Source: Pseudomonadota bacterium
GTDB taxonomy: Bacteria; Pseudomonadota; Gammaproteobacteria; Burkholderiales; SG8-39
DNA length: 12,422 nucleotides
Assembly: GCA_003242425.1 (NCBI GenBank)
Contig: QGUL01000015.1
Location: 1-12,422 of the forward strand
Reading direction: 5' to 3'
The stretch's first letter is position 1, and each line of letters starts with the position of its first letter. The notes under the pieces were generated by a model. The model was not told the DNA's origin. It made no database searches and saw nothing but the letters and a program-made list of their open reading frames with translations. This document shows positions 1 to 6,932 of this stretch, piece by piece. The position numbers were made by a program, and so were the translations under genes.

Positions 1-97
1 CGTGGCCCATGCCCCGGGAATGTGCTGGCTGGGGTGTCCGAAACCAACCCACCCCGAGTTCCAAGCCCGTCTGGCGGGTGACCCGCCCAAGCCAGTC
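1..97. other. Error-rich contig end inside ccmH
   Basis: The sequence from 1 to about 97 aligns by eye with a normal ccmH active-site region (bases for a CLVCQNQ-type motif, then an AESN-A-LAVDLRKQVREQ-like stretch). It needs repeated single-base insertions and substitutions, so pieces of the expected protein fall in different frames. From about 98 onward (gag cag atc gaa) the match becomes clean. This pattern fits low-quality consensus at a contig edge. Confidence 0.7.
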
Positions 98-367
98 CCC
101 GAGCAGATCGAAGCCGGCCGCAGCGATCGCGAGATCATCGACTACATGGTGGCGCGTTACGGCGACTTCGTGCTCTACCGGCCGCCGTTCAAGACCACCA
201 CGCTGCTGCTGTGGCTCGGCCCGGCGCTGCTGCTGATCCTCGGTGTGGCGATGTTGCGCCGGACCCTGAAATCGCGCCGCGCGCAACCTGCCGACACGCC
301 GCTGGACGAAGAAGCGCGTCGTCGCGCCGCGGCCCTGCTCACGGAAGAAGAACGGAAATCGCCTTGA
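2..367 (+). CDS. ccmH: Cytochrome c-type biogenesis protein CcmH, 5'-truncated by the contig edge
   Basis: CcmH is a membrane-anchored periplasmic thiol-disulfide protein. It keeps the CXXCH cysteines of apocytochrome c reduced for haem attachment. From about residue 34 the protein matches the family: EQIEAGRSDREIIDYMVARYGDF, then FVLYRPPFK, then one membrane helix at about residues 65-84 and a short basic and acidic tail. The family N-terminus, with a signal peptide and a CXXC active site in an RCLVCQNQ-like motif, is absent. The first ~97 bases still resemble that coding sequence but carry many substitutions and small indels, so the nominal GTG start at position 2 is not real. The stop TGA (365-367) overlaps the TTG start of ccmI, so the two are translationally coupled. 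The identity is firm; the missing active site is a sequencing and edge effect rather than a sign of gene loss. Confidence 0.85.
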   Translation: MAHAPGMCWLGCPKPTHPEFQARLAGDPPKPVPEQIEAGRSDREIIDYMVARYGDFVLYRPPFKTTTLLLWLGPALLLILGVAMLRRTLKSRRAQPADTPLDEEARRRAAALLTEEERKSP

Positions 368-1575
368 CCGCCTTTTACCTCGTCGCGGCCCTGCTTGCCC
401 TGATCGCCGTCGCCTGGATCGCCGTGCCGCTCGTGCGCAGCGCTCGTGCGGCGCAGCCGCGCCGCGCCGCTGCCAACCTCGCCATTCTCAAGGATCAGCT
501 CGCCGAACTGGAGGCGGATCTGCGCGCCGGTACCCTGTCGGCCGAACAGTACGAGCAGGCGAGGCTCGAGCTCGAACGCCGCGTGCTGGAAGAAGTCGCG
601 CAGGAGCGTGAAACCGAGGTCCGCGGACATCCGGCCCTGGGCAGGGTGACCGCGATCGCGGTCGCGCTCGCCGTGCCGCTCGGTGCCGCGCTGCTCTACG
701 CCCAGCTCGGCAACCCCGCCGCCATCGTGCAGCAGGCGGCCGAGCCGCCGCACGAATTCACGCCCGAGCAGATTGAGCAGATGGTGGCGCAGCTCGCCGA
801 GCGCATGCGCGCCAATCCCGAGGACCCGCGCGGCTGGGCGATCCTCGGCCGCACCTACTACGTGATGCAGCGCTATCAGGAGGCCGCCGAGGCTTACGCG
901 GAACTGGTGAAGCGCATTCCGCCCGATGCCGACGCGCTCGCCGATTACGCTGACGCGCTGGCGATGGCGCAGGGACGCAGCCTCGCCGGCAAGCCCATGG
1001 AAATCCTCCGGCAGGCGCTGGCCGTCGATCCCGATCATTGGAAGAGCCTCGCCATGGCGGGCACCGAAGCCTTCGAGCGCGGGGACTACCGCACCGCCAT
1101 CGGCTATTGGGAACGCCTGCAGAAACAGGTGCCCGCCGATTCCGAAATCGGCCGGCAGGTCGCTGCAAGCCTCACTGAGGCGCGCCAGCGCGCCGGCCTG
1201 TCGCAAAGCGCGAAGGCGGAGCAGGCGGCGGGCGCCAGCGTGAGCGGCACGGTGCGTCTTGCGCCGGAAATCGCCGCCAAGGCCGATCCGGCCGATACCG
1301 TATTCGTCTACGCGCGGCCGGTCGACGGCACCATGATGCCGCTCGCAATCGTGCGCCTGCAGGTGAAGGATCTGCCCGCGACGTTCACGCTCGACGATAC
1401 GCAGGCGATGACGCCGGGTGCGCGCCTGAGCCAGCACGCGCGCGTCGAGCTCGTTGCGCGCGTATCGAAGACGGGCAGCGCCACGGTGCAAAGCGGCGAT
1501 CTCGTCGCCGCGGCGCGCGAGGTGAAAGTGGGCAGCAGCGGGCTTTCGCTGGTGATCGATACGCAGGTGCCTTGA
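364..1575 (+). CDS. ccmI: Cytochrome c biogenesis protein CcmI (TPR apocytochrome chaperone)
   Basis: CcmI binds apocytochrome c at the periplasmic face and delivers it to the CcmF/CcmH haem ligation complex. The 403-residue protein starts with a membrane helix (about residues 3-25). A cytoplasmic coiled-coil-like segment follows (NLAILKDQLAELEADLRAGTLS, about 38-60), as is usual for the family, then a second helix (about 95-115). Next comes a periplasmic TPR region (about 150-275: DPRGWAILGRTYYVMQRYQEAAEAY and two further helical pairs). The C-terminal beta-rich domain (about 290-403) carries DTVFVYARPVDG, MPLAIVRLQVKDLP and FTLDDTQAM, typical of long beta/gammaproteobacterial CcmI. I chose the TTG at 364 because it overlaps the ccmH stop (TTGA) and gives the expected N-terminal helix. 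The frame stays open upstream to 211, but that part encodes nothing CcmI-like. A hairpin terminator follows the stop. Confidence 0.9.
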   Translation: MTAFYLVAALLALIAVAWIAVPLVRSARAAQPRRAAANLAILKDQLAELEADLRAGTLSAEQYEQARLELERRVLEEVAQERETEVRGHPALGRVTAIAVALAVPLGAALLYAQLGNPAAIVQQAAEPPHEFTPEQIEQMVAQLAERMRANPEDPRGWAILGRTYYVMQRYQEAAEAYAELVKRIPPDADALADYADALAMAQGRSLAGKPMEILRQALAVDPDHWKSLAMAGTEAFERGDYRTAIGYWERLQKQVPADSEIGRQVAASLTEARQRAGLSQSAKAEQAAGASVSGTVRLAPEIAAKADPADTVFVYARPVDGTMMPLAIVRLQVKDLPATFTLDDTQAMTPGARLSQHARVELVARVSKTGSATVQSGDLVAAAREVKVGSSGLSLVIDTQVP

Positions 1576-1601
1576 AGCCCGTGCCCGACCCGCAACGCGG
1601 G

Positions 1602-1623
1602 CCGGGCGCTTCGCGCCCGGTTT
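1602..1623 (+). terminator. Rho-independent-like hairpin after ccmI, in the convergent gap with the autotransporter
   Basis: An 8-bp GC stem (CCGGGCGC at 1602-1609 and GCGCCCGG at 1613-1620) closes a TTC loop and is followed by TTT. A smaller hairpin, CCCGC-AAC-GCGGG at 1589-1601, lies just upstream. The gap between the two convergent stop codons is only 46 bp. The T-run is short and only on the + strand side, so termination of ccmI transcripts is likelier than of the autotransporter. Confidence 0.55.
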
Positions 1624-4600
1624 ACCAGACGTACTTCAAACCGGCCTGAACGGATTGCATGTCCTGATGCTTGCGCCAGCCGGCATCCAGTCCGCCGTAG
1701 AGCATCAGGTTGCGGCCGATGTTCGCTTCCAGCGCCAGGCCCAGGCTCAGGATGTCGCGCCCCAGCCGAGAGCCGTGCACGCTGAACGCATCGAGCCCGC
1801 TCAGTTGCGCGTCCAGCGATGCGGCGCGATCGCCCAGTTCGCGTTCGTAGCGCACCGACAGGCTCGGCCGCAGTTGCGCGCTGCCGTGCCGAGCGGCTCC
1901 TGCGAGCCGCACGCCGAAGCCGAGGCGCTGCGAATCCACGTTTTCGCTTTCGACTGCCAGCGCCGCGGGAGAGCCCTTTTCGCGGAAGCCGGAAACATGC
2001 GTGCGTGCGATGCGCAGGCTGAGGCTCGGATCGATGGCAAGCTTCTTCGTGCCCAGGTGCCAGCCGAACTCGCCCCATAGCGAGAACGTGTGCGCGTCGA
2101 TGTTCGCGCGCGCCTGGCTCGGGCCGCCGGCATCGATGTTGCGCTTGCTGTCGATATCATGGCCCGCATAGCTGAGCGAGGCCGAGCCGAACCAGCGTGC
2201 ACTGTCGTAGCCGGCGTAGAGGCCGGCGTGCCAGGAATCCGTCTTGCCGTCGGCGTCGCGTCCGTTGCCGACGTCGGCGCGCGTGTGGGTGTGGCCGAGC
2301 GCGCCGCCGACGCGTACGCCCGAGCGCAGTAGCGTTTCCAGTCCCAGTTGCAGGCCGGTGCTGCCGGCGGAGAAGCCCGGGCCGTTGCCGTCGTCGTCGG
2401 CATCGCTGCGCGAACCGCTGAGCGACACCCATGCGGCCCATTGCTCCGGTGCGGAAGTTGCGGAGGCGCTGGTATCGGCTGCGTTCAACAGTTGAGCGAG
2501 GTTCGTGCCGCCGTAGGCGAGTTGCGCGGGACTGCCGGCCAGCGCGGACGGCGCGCCCTGACCGAGCGAACGTGCATGCAGTTGCGCGTTGAAGCGGTTG
2601 GCGTCGTCGAGCGCGAGCGCTGGGAAGGCTGCGAGCGCGTCGCCGGAGAGCTGGTCGTAGTAGGCGCGCGCCTGCTCGGCGCTGGCGCCCGTGATCGCGG
2701 TGTAGATGCCCGCCAGCGCCGCGGGCGGTGTGACCACGCCGCCGTCGAGCGAGCGGCTGACGGCGCGCTGGTTGCGCGTCAGGGCGACGCTGCTCAGCAC
2801 GGCGTCGTTGCGCGTCAGCGTGAGATAGACGTTGCCGGCGTCGCGATCCAGCGTGGGAACGAGAAAGGCGAAGTTCGACGTCACGTTGCTGTAGTTGCCG
2901 GTGATGCCGCCCGCGGCGGTGAGAATGGTGTAGGTGGTGCTGGCCGCATACGTCCCGGCCTCGGCCAGCACGCGCACGGTGCCGCCGTTCAGCGTGGCCG
3001 TCCCGGTGATGTCGAGCAGATCGCTTGCGCCGGCATCGTTCACTTCCACTTCATAGATCGAACCGATTTCCGCGACGTAGTCGCCGTTGATGTTCAGCGT
3101 GCCGATGGAGTTGCCGGGCGCGACGACGGCGTTCGCGTTGGCCGTGACGGTGCCCACGGTGCCGCTGCCGCCGAGGGTCGCACCGCCATTGATGATCACG
3201 AAGGAGGAGAGCGCGCCGTCCACCACCAGACGGCCTTCCGCGAGATAGGTGCCGGCGGTGTGGGTGCCGACGCCGGTGAGCGTCAGCGTGCCGGTGCCGA
3301 CTTTGCGCAGGCCGCCGCCGGCGCCGACCAAGTTGCCCGAGAAAGTCGTGTCGGTATTGAGCGTGCCTACGCTGAGGCCGCGGCCGGCGAAGTTGATCGT
3401 GCCGGCGCCTTCGATGGAACCGACTTCCACCATGCTGTTGTGGTTGGTGACGTCCACCGTGCCGCCCGCATTGACGATCAGGCGGGCGGTGCCGCCGGTG
3501 GAATCGTCGCGGAACGACGTCGTTGCGCCGTTGTTCGTCACGATGATCGATGAGCCGGCGCTCGACGTGTTGATGAAACCCAGTATGTTGTTGTTCTCGA
3601 TCTGCGCGTTCGCCGCGGAGGCGCTGTCGCTGAACAGGACCCGGTCGGCGTTGGTGATGTTTGCGCTGCCGGCATCGGTGTTGTCTTGAAAGACCAGTAA
3701 ACCGCTCGTGACGCTGATGGTGGCGCTGCCGGCCGTCGCATCACCCTCGAAGTATGTGCCGAAGGCGCCTCCGCCCGTGATGTCGATGCGAGCGTTGCTT
3801 GCCGTGGCGCTATCGACGAACGCCAGCATGCCGTCTTTGACGTCATGGATCGAGTTGGCGGCCGAGGTGTTGTCTTGGAAGGCGGTGACCCCGCCCGCCT
3901 GAGTGGTGATGGGGGCGTCGTTCGCGTGGGCGTCGTCGTAGAAATTGACCGCGCCCTCGTTGAAGATGGTGGCGTTGCCGGCATGCGAGCGCTCGAGGAA
4001 ATTGACGGTGCCGCCGGCGTTGTTCTGGATGGTCGCGAGGCCCGCGTTGGTTTCAAAGTTGAAGTTGATCGTGCCGGCCGAGTTGTTGGTGATAGCAGCC
4101 GTGCCGGCGCTGGAATACATTATGAAATCCAGCCTGCCTAGGCCGTTATTGAGAATGTGCGCCGTGCCCGCGGTCGCGGTGTTGGCGAAGGTCAACTGGT
4201 CGTTGTTGGTGATGTTCACTGCACCGGTCACGGTGCCGGTGTTGATGCGCAGATGTGCGTTTGCCGGATTGATGACGACCGTTTGCGTGACGGCCGAGTC
4301 GTTCTGAATGCCCGCTTCCAGGCCCAGATAGTCGGTCACGAAAACGCTGTGCGACAGTGCGCCGGCATCGAAGCGCAGCAGGTTGATCTGCCGCCAGCTG
4401 TTGCTGGTCGAACTGCCGCCGCTCATCGGACCGAACACCGCGACGTCGCCCACGCCGGGTGGCGTGCCGCCCTGCCAGTTCGCGCCGTCGCTCCAGTTGC
4501 CGGGAAGGAGGGAAATCCACGGAACTTCGGCGCCGACCGCATGCGGCGCAGCAAAGGCGCTGCAGACGGCGAGTGCCAACCGGCACGCGACGGGTTTGAG

Positions 4601-4639
4601 ACGGAAGGAACGGAGGGCATTCGAGCGGATGCGGCGCAT
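1622..4639 (-). CDS. Autotransporter (type Va secretion) with repeat-built beta-helix passenger
   Basis: This is a surface protein that exports its own passenger through a C-terminal outer-membrane barrel. It is 1005 residues from the ATG at 4639, which has an AGGA ribosome site six bases upstream. The frame is open to 4840, but the upstream part precedes the signal peptide and overlaps the regulatory gap. Order: signal peptide 1-37 (basic start, hydrophobic core, VGA|E cleavage); GNWSDGANW-type N-terminal motif at about 47-55; about 13 degenerate 19-23-residue repeats at about 136-400; an autotransporter-associated beta-strand motif at about 440-475 (LRKVGTGTLTLTG, then AEGRLVVDG); an APGNSIGTL-type helix end at about 507-515; an alpha-helical linker at about 610-730; and a barrel at about 733-1005 ending GLKYVW with an aromatic last residue. 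The mature protein has no cysteine. I see no protease or esterase motif, so an adhesin or aggregation role is likelier than an enzyme, but the function is unknown. Divergent from the luxR gene. Confidence 0.88.
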   Translation of the reverse strand: MRRIRSNALRSFRLKPVACRLALAVCSAFAAPHAVGAEVPWISLLPGNWSDGANWQGGTPPGVGDVAVFGPMSGGSSTSNSWRQINLLRFDAGALSHSVFVTDYLGLEAGIQNDSAVTQTVVINPANAHLRINTGTVTGAVNITNNDQLTFANTATAGTAHILNNGLGRLDFIMYSSAGTAAITNNSAGTINFNFETNAGLATIQNNAGGTVNFLERSHAGNATIFNEGAVNFYDDAHANDAPITTQAGGVTAFQDNTSAANSIHDVKDGMLAFVDSATASNARIDITGGGAFGTYFEGDATAGSATISVTSGLLVFQDNTDAGSANITNADRVLFSDSASAANAQIENNNILGFINTSSAGSSIIVTNNGATTSFRDDSTGGTARLIVNAGGTVDVTNHNSMVEVGSIEGAGTINFAGRGLSVGTLNTDTTFSGNLVGAGGGLRKVGTGTLTLTGVGTHTAGTYLAEGRLVVDGALSSFVIINGGATLGGSGTVGTVTANANAVVAPGNSIGTLNINGDYVAEIGSIYEVEVNDAGASDLLDITGTATLNGGTVRVLAEAGTYAASTTYTILTAAGGITGNYSNVTSNFAFLVPTLDRDAGNVYLTLTRNDAVLSSVALTRNQRAVSRSLDGGVVTPPAALAGIYTAITGASAEQARAYYDQLSGDALAAFPALALDDANRFNAQLHARSLGQGAPSALAGSPAQLAYGGTNLAQLLNAADTSASATSAPEQWAAWVSLSGSRSDADDDGNGPGFSAGSTGLQLGLETLLRSGVRVGGALGHTHTRADVGNGRDADGKTDSWHAGLYAGYDSARWFGSASLSYAGHDIDSKRNIDAGGPSQARANIDAHTFSLWGEFGWHLGTKKLAIDPSLSLRIARTHVSGFREKGSPAALAVESENVDSQRLGFGVRLAGAARHGSAQLRPSLSVRYERELGDRAASLDAQLSGLDAFSVHGSRLGRDILSLGLALEANIGRNLMLYGGLDAGWRKHQDMQSVQAGLKYVW
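3440..4234 (-). repeat. About 13 tandem degenerate 19-23-aa repeats in the autotransporter passenger
   Basis: Residues about 136-400 of the autotransporter divide into consecutive units with the pattern (S/T)AG(S/N)A-x-I-x-N-N-x-x-G-x-(V/L/I)-x-F-x-D-x-(S/T). Examples are TAGSATISVTSGLLVFQDNT, DAGSANITNADRVLFSDSA and SAGTAAITNNSAGTINFNFE. Units start at about residues 136, 156, 177, 198, 219, 238, 259, 279, 302, 322, 341, 360 and 381. Each probably forms one rung of a right-handed beta-helix. The repeats are clear in protein and degenerate in DNA, so they are old rather than a recent tandem expansion. Confidence 0.8.
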
Positions 4640-4767
4640 GACGAGTCCTGTTTTTTTCTGCTTCTGTCCGGCTGGGGGATGCCGCGCGGCCGGCCCGCAG
4701 CGGCGGCGCGATGATGACGTCATACAGGACTTTGAGGTATCGTCCGAATCGATGATTTTTTTATCGG
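4640..4767. promoter_or_regulatory. Divergent control region between autotransporter and luxR genes
   Basis: This 128-bp gap must hold the promoters of both genes. It contains a perfect 10-bp palindrome, ATGACGTCAT (4714-4723). A looser inverted repeat, TCCGA (4743-4747) and TCGGA (4764-4768), flanks an AT-rich tract (gattttttta) and touches the luxR start. I could not identify convincing -35/-10 pairs on either strand. The palindrome is a candidate operator, possibly for the adjacent LuxR-type protein; that link is inference from position. Confidence 0.5.
4646..4649 (-). promoter_or_regulatory. Ribosome binding site that fixes the autotransporter start
   Basis: Read on the - strand, AGGA lies six bases before the ATG at 4639 and directly after an A-rich stretch (seven A). 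No comparable site precedes the upstream in-frame starts. It supports the signal-peptide ATG as the real start. Confidence 0.7.
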
Positions 4768-5988
4768 ATGGCTGCCTGGATGCCGGACTCCGTGTCGCTC
4801 GAACCTCCCGACCTGCAAGAGGGCTTGCAGCCGTCCGCATTTCCCGGTCCGACGGAGCCGCGCATCCTGCAGTTGGTATTCGAGCTCTATCAGGCCATCG
4901 AGGCGGAAGAAGTCTGGCGCGCCGGTCTGCGACTGCTGCGGCATGTCGTGCCGAGCTTCCATTACATGATGGGTTTGCCTTCGGTAGGCACGATGCCGGT
5001 GTTCATCCGCACCACCCTGCCGGTGGAGGGGGATCGCGATGCCTACTTCGCGCGCATCCACGCCGCCGCGCCGATCGAGGATGCGATGAAGATGTTCCCC
5101 GGTCGACGGGTGCTGCGTCTGTCGGATCAGTTTCCCGGGGACAGCCTGCAGAAGACGGCGCTCTACCGCGATTTCATGGCGCCGGGCGGCTGGCGCTACT
5201 CCTTCATGATGCCCTTGCGCAATGCGGACGGCGGCTACATCGGATTGTTCAGCGCGATCCGGACGGCGGAGCAGGGTGACTTCAGCGACGCGGAACTCGA
5301 GGCGTTGGCCGCCTTGCAGCCGCATTTCGAACGTGCCGCATTGCGCATCATGCGCATCGACGAGGAGCGTGCGGCGCGTCGGTCGCTGGAGCGATCGCTG
5401 CACCGCGCCTCGCTACCGCTTGCCGCCTTCGATATCCGTTTGAAGCTGCTCTACAGCAATCGGGCCTGGAGCAGGGCTTGCGCGGGTTGGCGGGGCGGCG
5501 CGCGCGACGAGGCCGGCCTGCCGGCCGATCTTGCGACCTCGGCGCAGAGGCTCGTCGCACAGTGGCACGACGCCTTGCTTGCCGAGGGCGCGGCGCCTAT
5601 GCAGCCATGCACGGTGAGGCATCCGCATCAGCCGGGCTGGTACGCGGATCTGCAACTGATCGTCCCGCCCGGAGAACGGCTCGCTTCGCATCCGACGCTG
5701 GTGGTGCGCATCCATGAACCGGCAGGCACGCGGCACGATGCGGCATCGGCGGAGCGGCTGTTGCAGCGGCTGAGCGAAGCGGAACGCCGCGTCGCGCGGG
5801 TCGCGGCGCGCGGCGTCGACAACGGCGCAATCGCCGAGACGCTGCACGTCAGTGTCAACACCGTGCGCACGCATTTGCGCAACATCTTCCGCAAACTGGA
5901 GATCGCCAACCGCAGCCAGCTGGTGGCCCTGTTCGCGGTCGCGGACAGCGGGGCGCAGCAGGCGGGTTCCGCCGAAGGCGAGGCCTAG
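4768..5988 (+). CDS. LuxR/GerE-family transcriptional regulator with GAF- and PAS-like sensory region
   Basis: A 406-residue one-component regulator. The C-terminal GerE/LuxR helix-turn-helix is clear at about residues 334-390: LSEAERRVARVAARGVDNGA, then IAETLHVSVNTVRTHLRNIF and RKLEIANRSQLVALF. The N-terminal ~190 residues resemble a GAF-type ligand-binding fold (short helices, then GWRYSFMMPLRNADGGYIGL and FSDAELEALAALQPHFERA). A helical connector leads to a PAS-like stretch at about 213-315 (LPLAAFDIRLKLLYSNRAW). It lacks the layout of AHL-binding LuxR proteins (about 240 aa) and has no receiver domain, so the signal is unknown. No good ribosome site precedes the ATG at 4768; the ATG at 4780, with GGATGG eight bases before it, is an alternative start. 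It is divergent from the autotransporter and is its likely regulator. Its stop codon overlaps the ccmD stop on the other strand. Confidence 0.85.
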   Translation: MAAWMPDSVSLEPPDLQEGLQPSAFPGPTEPRILQLVFELYQAIEAEEVWRAGLRLLRHVVPSFHYMMGLPSVGTMPVFIRTTLPVEGDRDAYFARIHAAAPIEDAMKMFPGRRVLRLSDQFPGDSLQKTALYRDFMAPGGWRYSFMMPLRNADGGYIGLFSAIRTAEQGDFSDAELEALAALQPHFERAALRIMRIDEERAARRSLERSLHRASLPLAAFDIRLKLLYSNRAWSRACAGWRGGARDEAGLPADLATSAQRLVAQWHDALLAEGAAPMQPCTVRHPHQPGWYADLQLIVPPGERLASHPTLVVRIHEPAGTRHDAASAERLLQRLSEAERRVARVAARGVDNGAIAETLHVSVNTVRTHLRNIFRKLEIANRSQLVALFAVADSGAQQAGSAEGEA

Positions 5989-6149
5989 TTGCGTCGTGCC
6001 CGCTTCAGGCCCTCGCGCGCGGCGCGATGGCGGCGCCGGACCAGGACGAGTTCCGCGATCATCACCACGGCGGTGACGGCATAGGAACCCCATACATAGG
6101 CGCCGTAACCGCCCATCGCCCAGAAGGCGCTCCAGCTTCCCCATTCCAT
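5985..6149 (-). CDS. ccmD: Haem exporter accessory protein CcmD
   Basis: A 54-residue membrane protein that helps release haem-loaded CcmE from the CcmABC complex. It has an aromatic N-terminus (MEWGSWSAFWAMGGYGAYVW), one membrane helix (about residues 15-37) and a strongly basic cytoplasmic tail (RRRHRAAREGLKRARR), exactly as in the family. The same frame stays open far upstream, antisense-like inside ccmC, but the ATG at 6149 is right: it overlaps the ccmC stop by one base (TGATG). The stop TAG (5987-5985) overlaps the luxR stop on the opposite strand within CTAG, so no terminator fits between them. ccmE, which usually follows ccmD, is not here. Confidence 0.9.
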   Translation of the reverse strand: MEWGSWSAFWAMGGYGAYVWGSYAVTAVVMIAELVLVRRRHRAAREGLKRARRN

Positions 6150-6874
6150 CACAGCACCACCTCCTTCACCCAGTCGGCGTTGCGTTCGCGCTCGAGAATG
6201 ATGGCGCGGCAGCGCGACAGCGCCGCGCCGATGCAGTACATCCAGAAAGCGACGGCCATCACCAGCATGCCCGCCAGCATGGTGGTCGCCATGCTCGGGC
6301 TCTTGGTCAGGCTGACCGAGGCGCCCTGGTGCAGCGTGTTCCACCATTGCACGGAGAAATAGATGATCGGCACGTTGATCGCGCCGACGATGGCGAGCAC
6401 CGCCGCCGCGCGGTCGGCGCGGCGCGGATCGTCGATGGAGGCGTGCAGCGCCATGAACCCGATGTAGAGGAACAGCAAAATCAGCTCCGAGGTCAGGCGC
6501 GCGTCCCAGACCCACCACGTGCCCCACATCGGCTTGCCCCACAGCGCCCCGGTCCAGAGCGCGATGAAGGTCATCAGGGCGCCGGTGGGCGCCAGCGCGA
6601 GCGCCATCATGGAGGAAAGCCGCGTGTTGAACGCCAGGCCGATCGCCGCCCAGAAGGCCATCACCAGATAGACGAACATCGACATCCAGGCCGAGGGCAC
6701 GTGGATGAAGATGATGCGGTAGGCCTCGCCCTGCTGGAAATCGGTGGGCGCGACGAAGAAGCCGATGTACAGGCCGATCACGGTGAGCACCGCCGCGGCG
6801 CCGTAGAACCACGGGATCAGGCGGCCGGCGAGCGGATAGAAGGTACTCGGCGCGGCGTATTTGAAGAGGTTCAT
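6149..6874 (-). CDS. ccmC: Haem ABC exporter-associated membrane protein CcmC
   Basis: CcmC handles haem at the periplasmic face and attaches it to the chaperone CcmE. The 241-residue protein has about six membrane helices and the family's tryptophan-rich haem-handling motif, WGTWWVWDARLTSE (about residues 117-130). The two conserved periplasmic haem-ligand histidines are visible as H58 (IIFIHVPSAW) and H182 (WWNTLHQGAS). Length and motif order are normal. The start ATG at 6874 has only a weak ribosome site. The gene lies 58 bp after ccmB and overlaps ccmD by one base, in the order ccmA-B-C-D. Confidence 0.96.
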   Translation of the reverse strand: MNLFKYAAPSTFYPLAGRLIPWFYGAAAVLTVIGLYIGFFVAPTDFQQGEAYRIIFIHVPSAWMSMFVYLVMAFWAAIGLAFNTRLSSMMALALAPTGALMTFIALWTGALWGKPMWGTWWVWDARLTSELILLFLYIGFMALHASIDDPRRADRAAAVLAIVGAINVPIIYFSVQWWNTLHQGASVSLTKSPSMATTMLAGMLVMAVAFWMYCIGAALSRCRAIILERERNADWVKEVVL

Positions 6875-6932
6875 TTGTTTTGTTCAGCCATCGATCGTTG
6901 CCAATATGATAGGCGTCTGACGGGCCCTCCGT

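Noticed and set aside
2..40. CxxxC-like cysteines (CWLGC) as a novel CcmH active site
   Set aside because: They lie in the error-rich edge and in a shifted frame; the expected LRCLVCQ-type code is visible in neighbouring frames.
175..1491. 438-codon open frame on the - strand opposite ccmH/ccmI
   Set aside because: Arg/His/Gly-rich, without domains, and fully covered by the recognisable ccmI on the other strand.
2348..3553. 401-codon open frame on the + strand opposite the autotransporter
   Set aside because: Composition is an artefact of the repeated Gly/Thr/Asn code on the other strand; no start context and no motifs.
3440..4234. CRISPR array or recent DNA tandem repeat
   Set aside because: The periodicity is in the protein, with variable unit length and degenerate DNA, as expected for a beta-helix passenger.
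4768..5988. LuxR protein as an AHL quorum-sensing receptor
   Set aside because: It is 406 residues with GAF/PAS-like input, and the layout of AHL-binding domains is not seen; no luxI-type gene is present.
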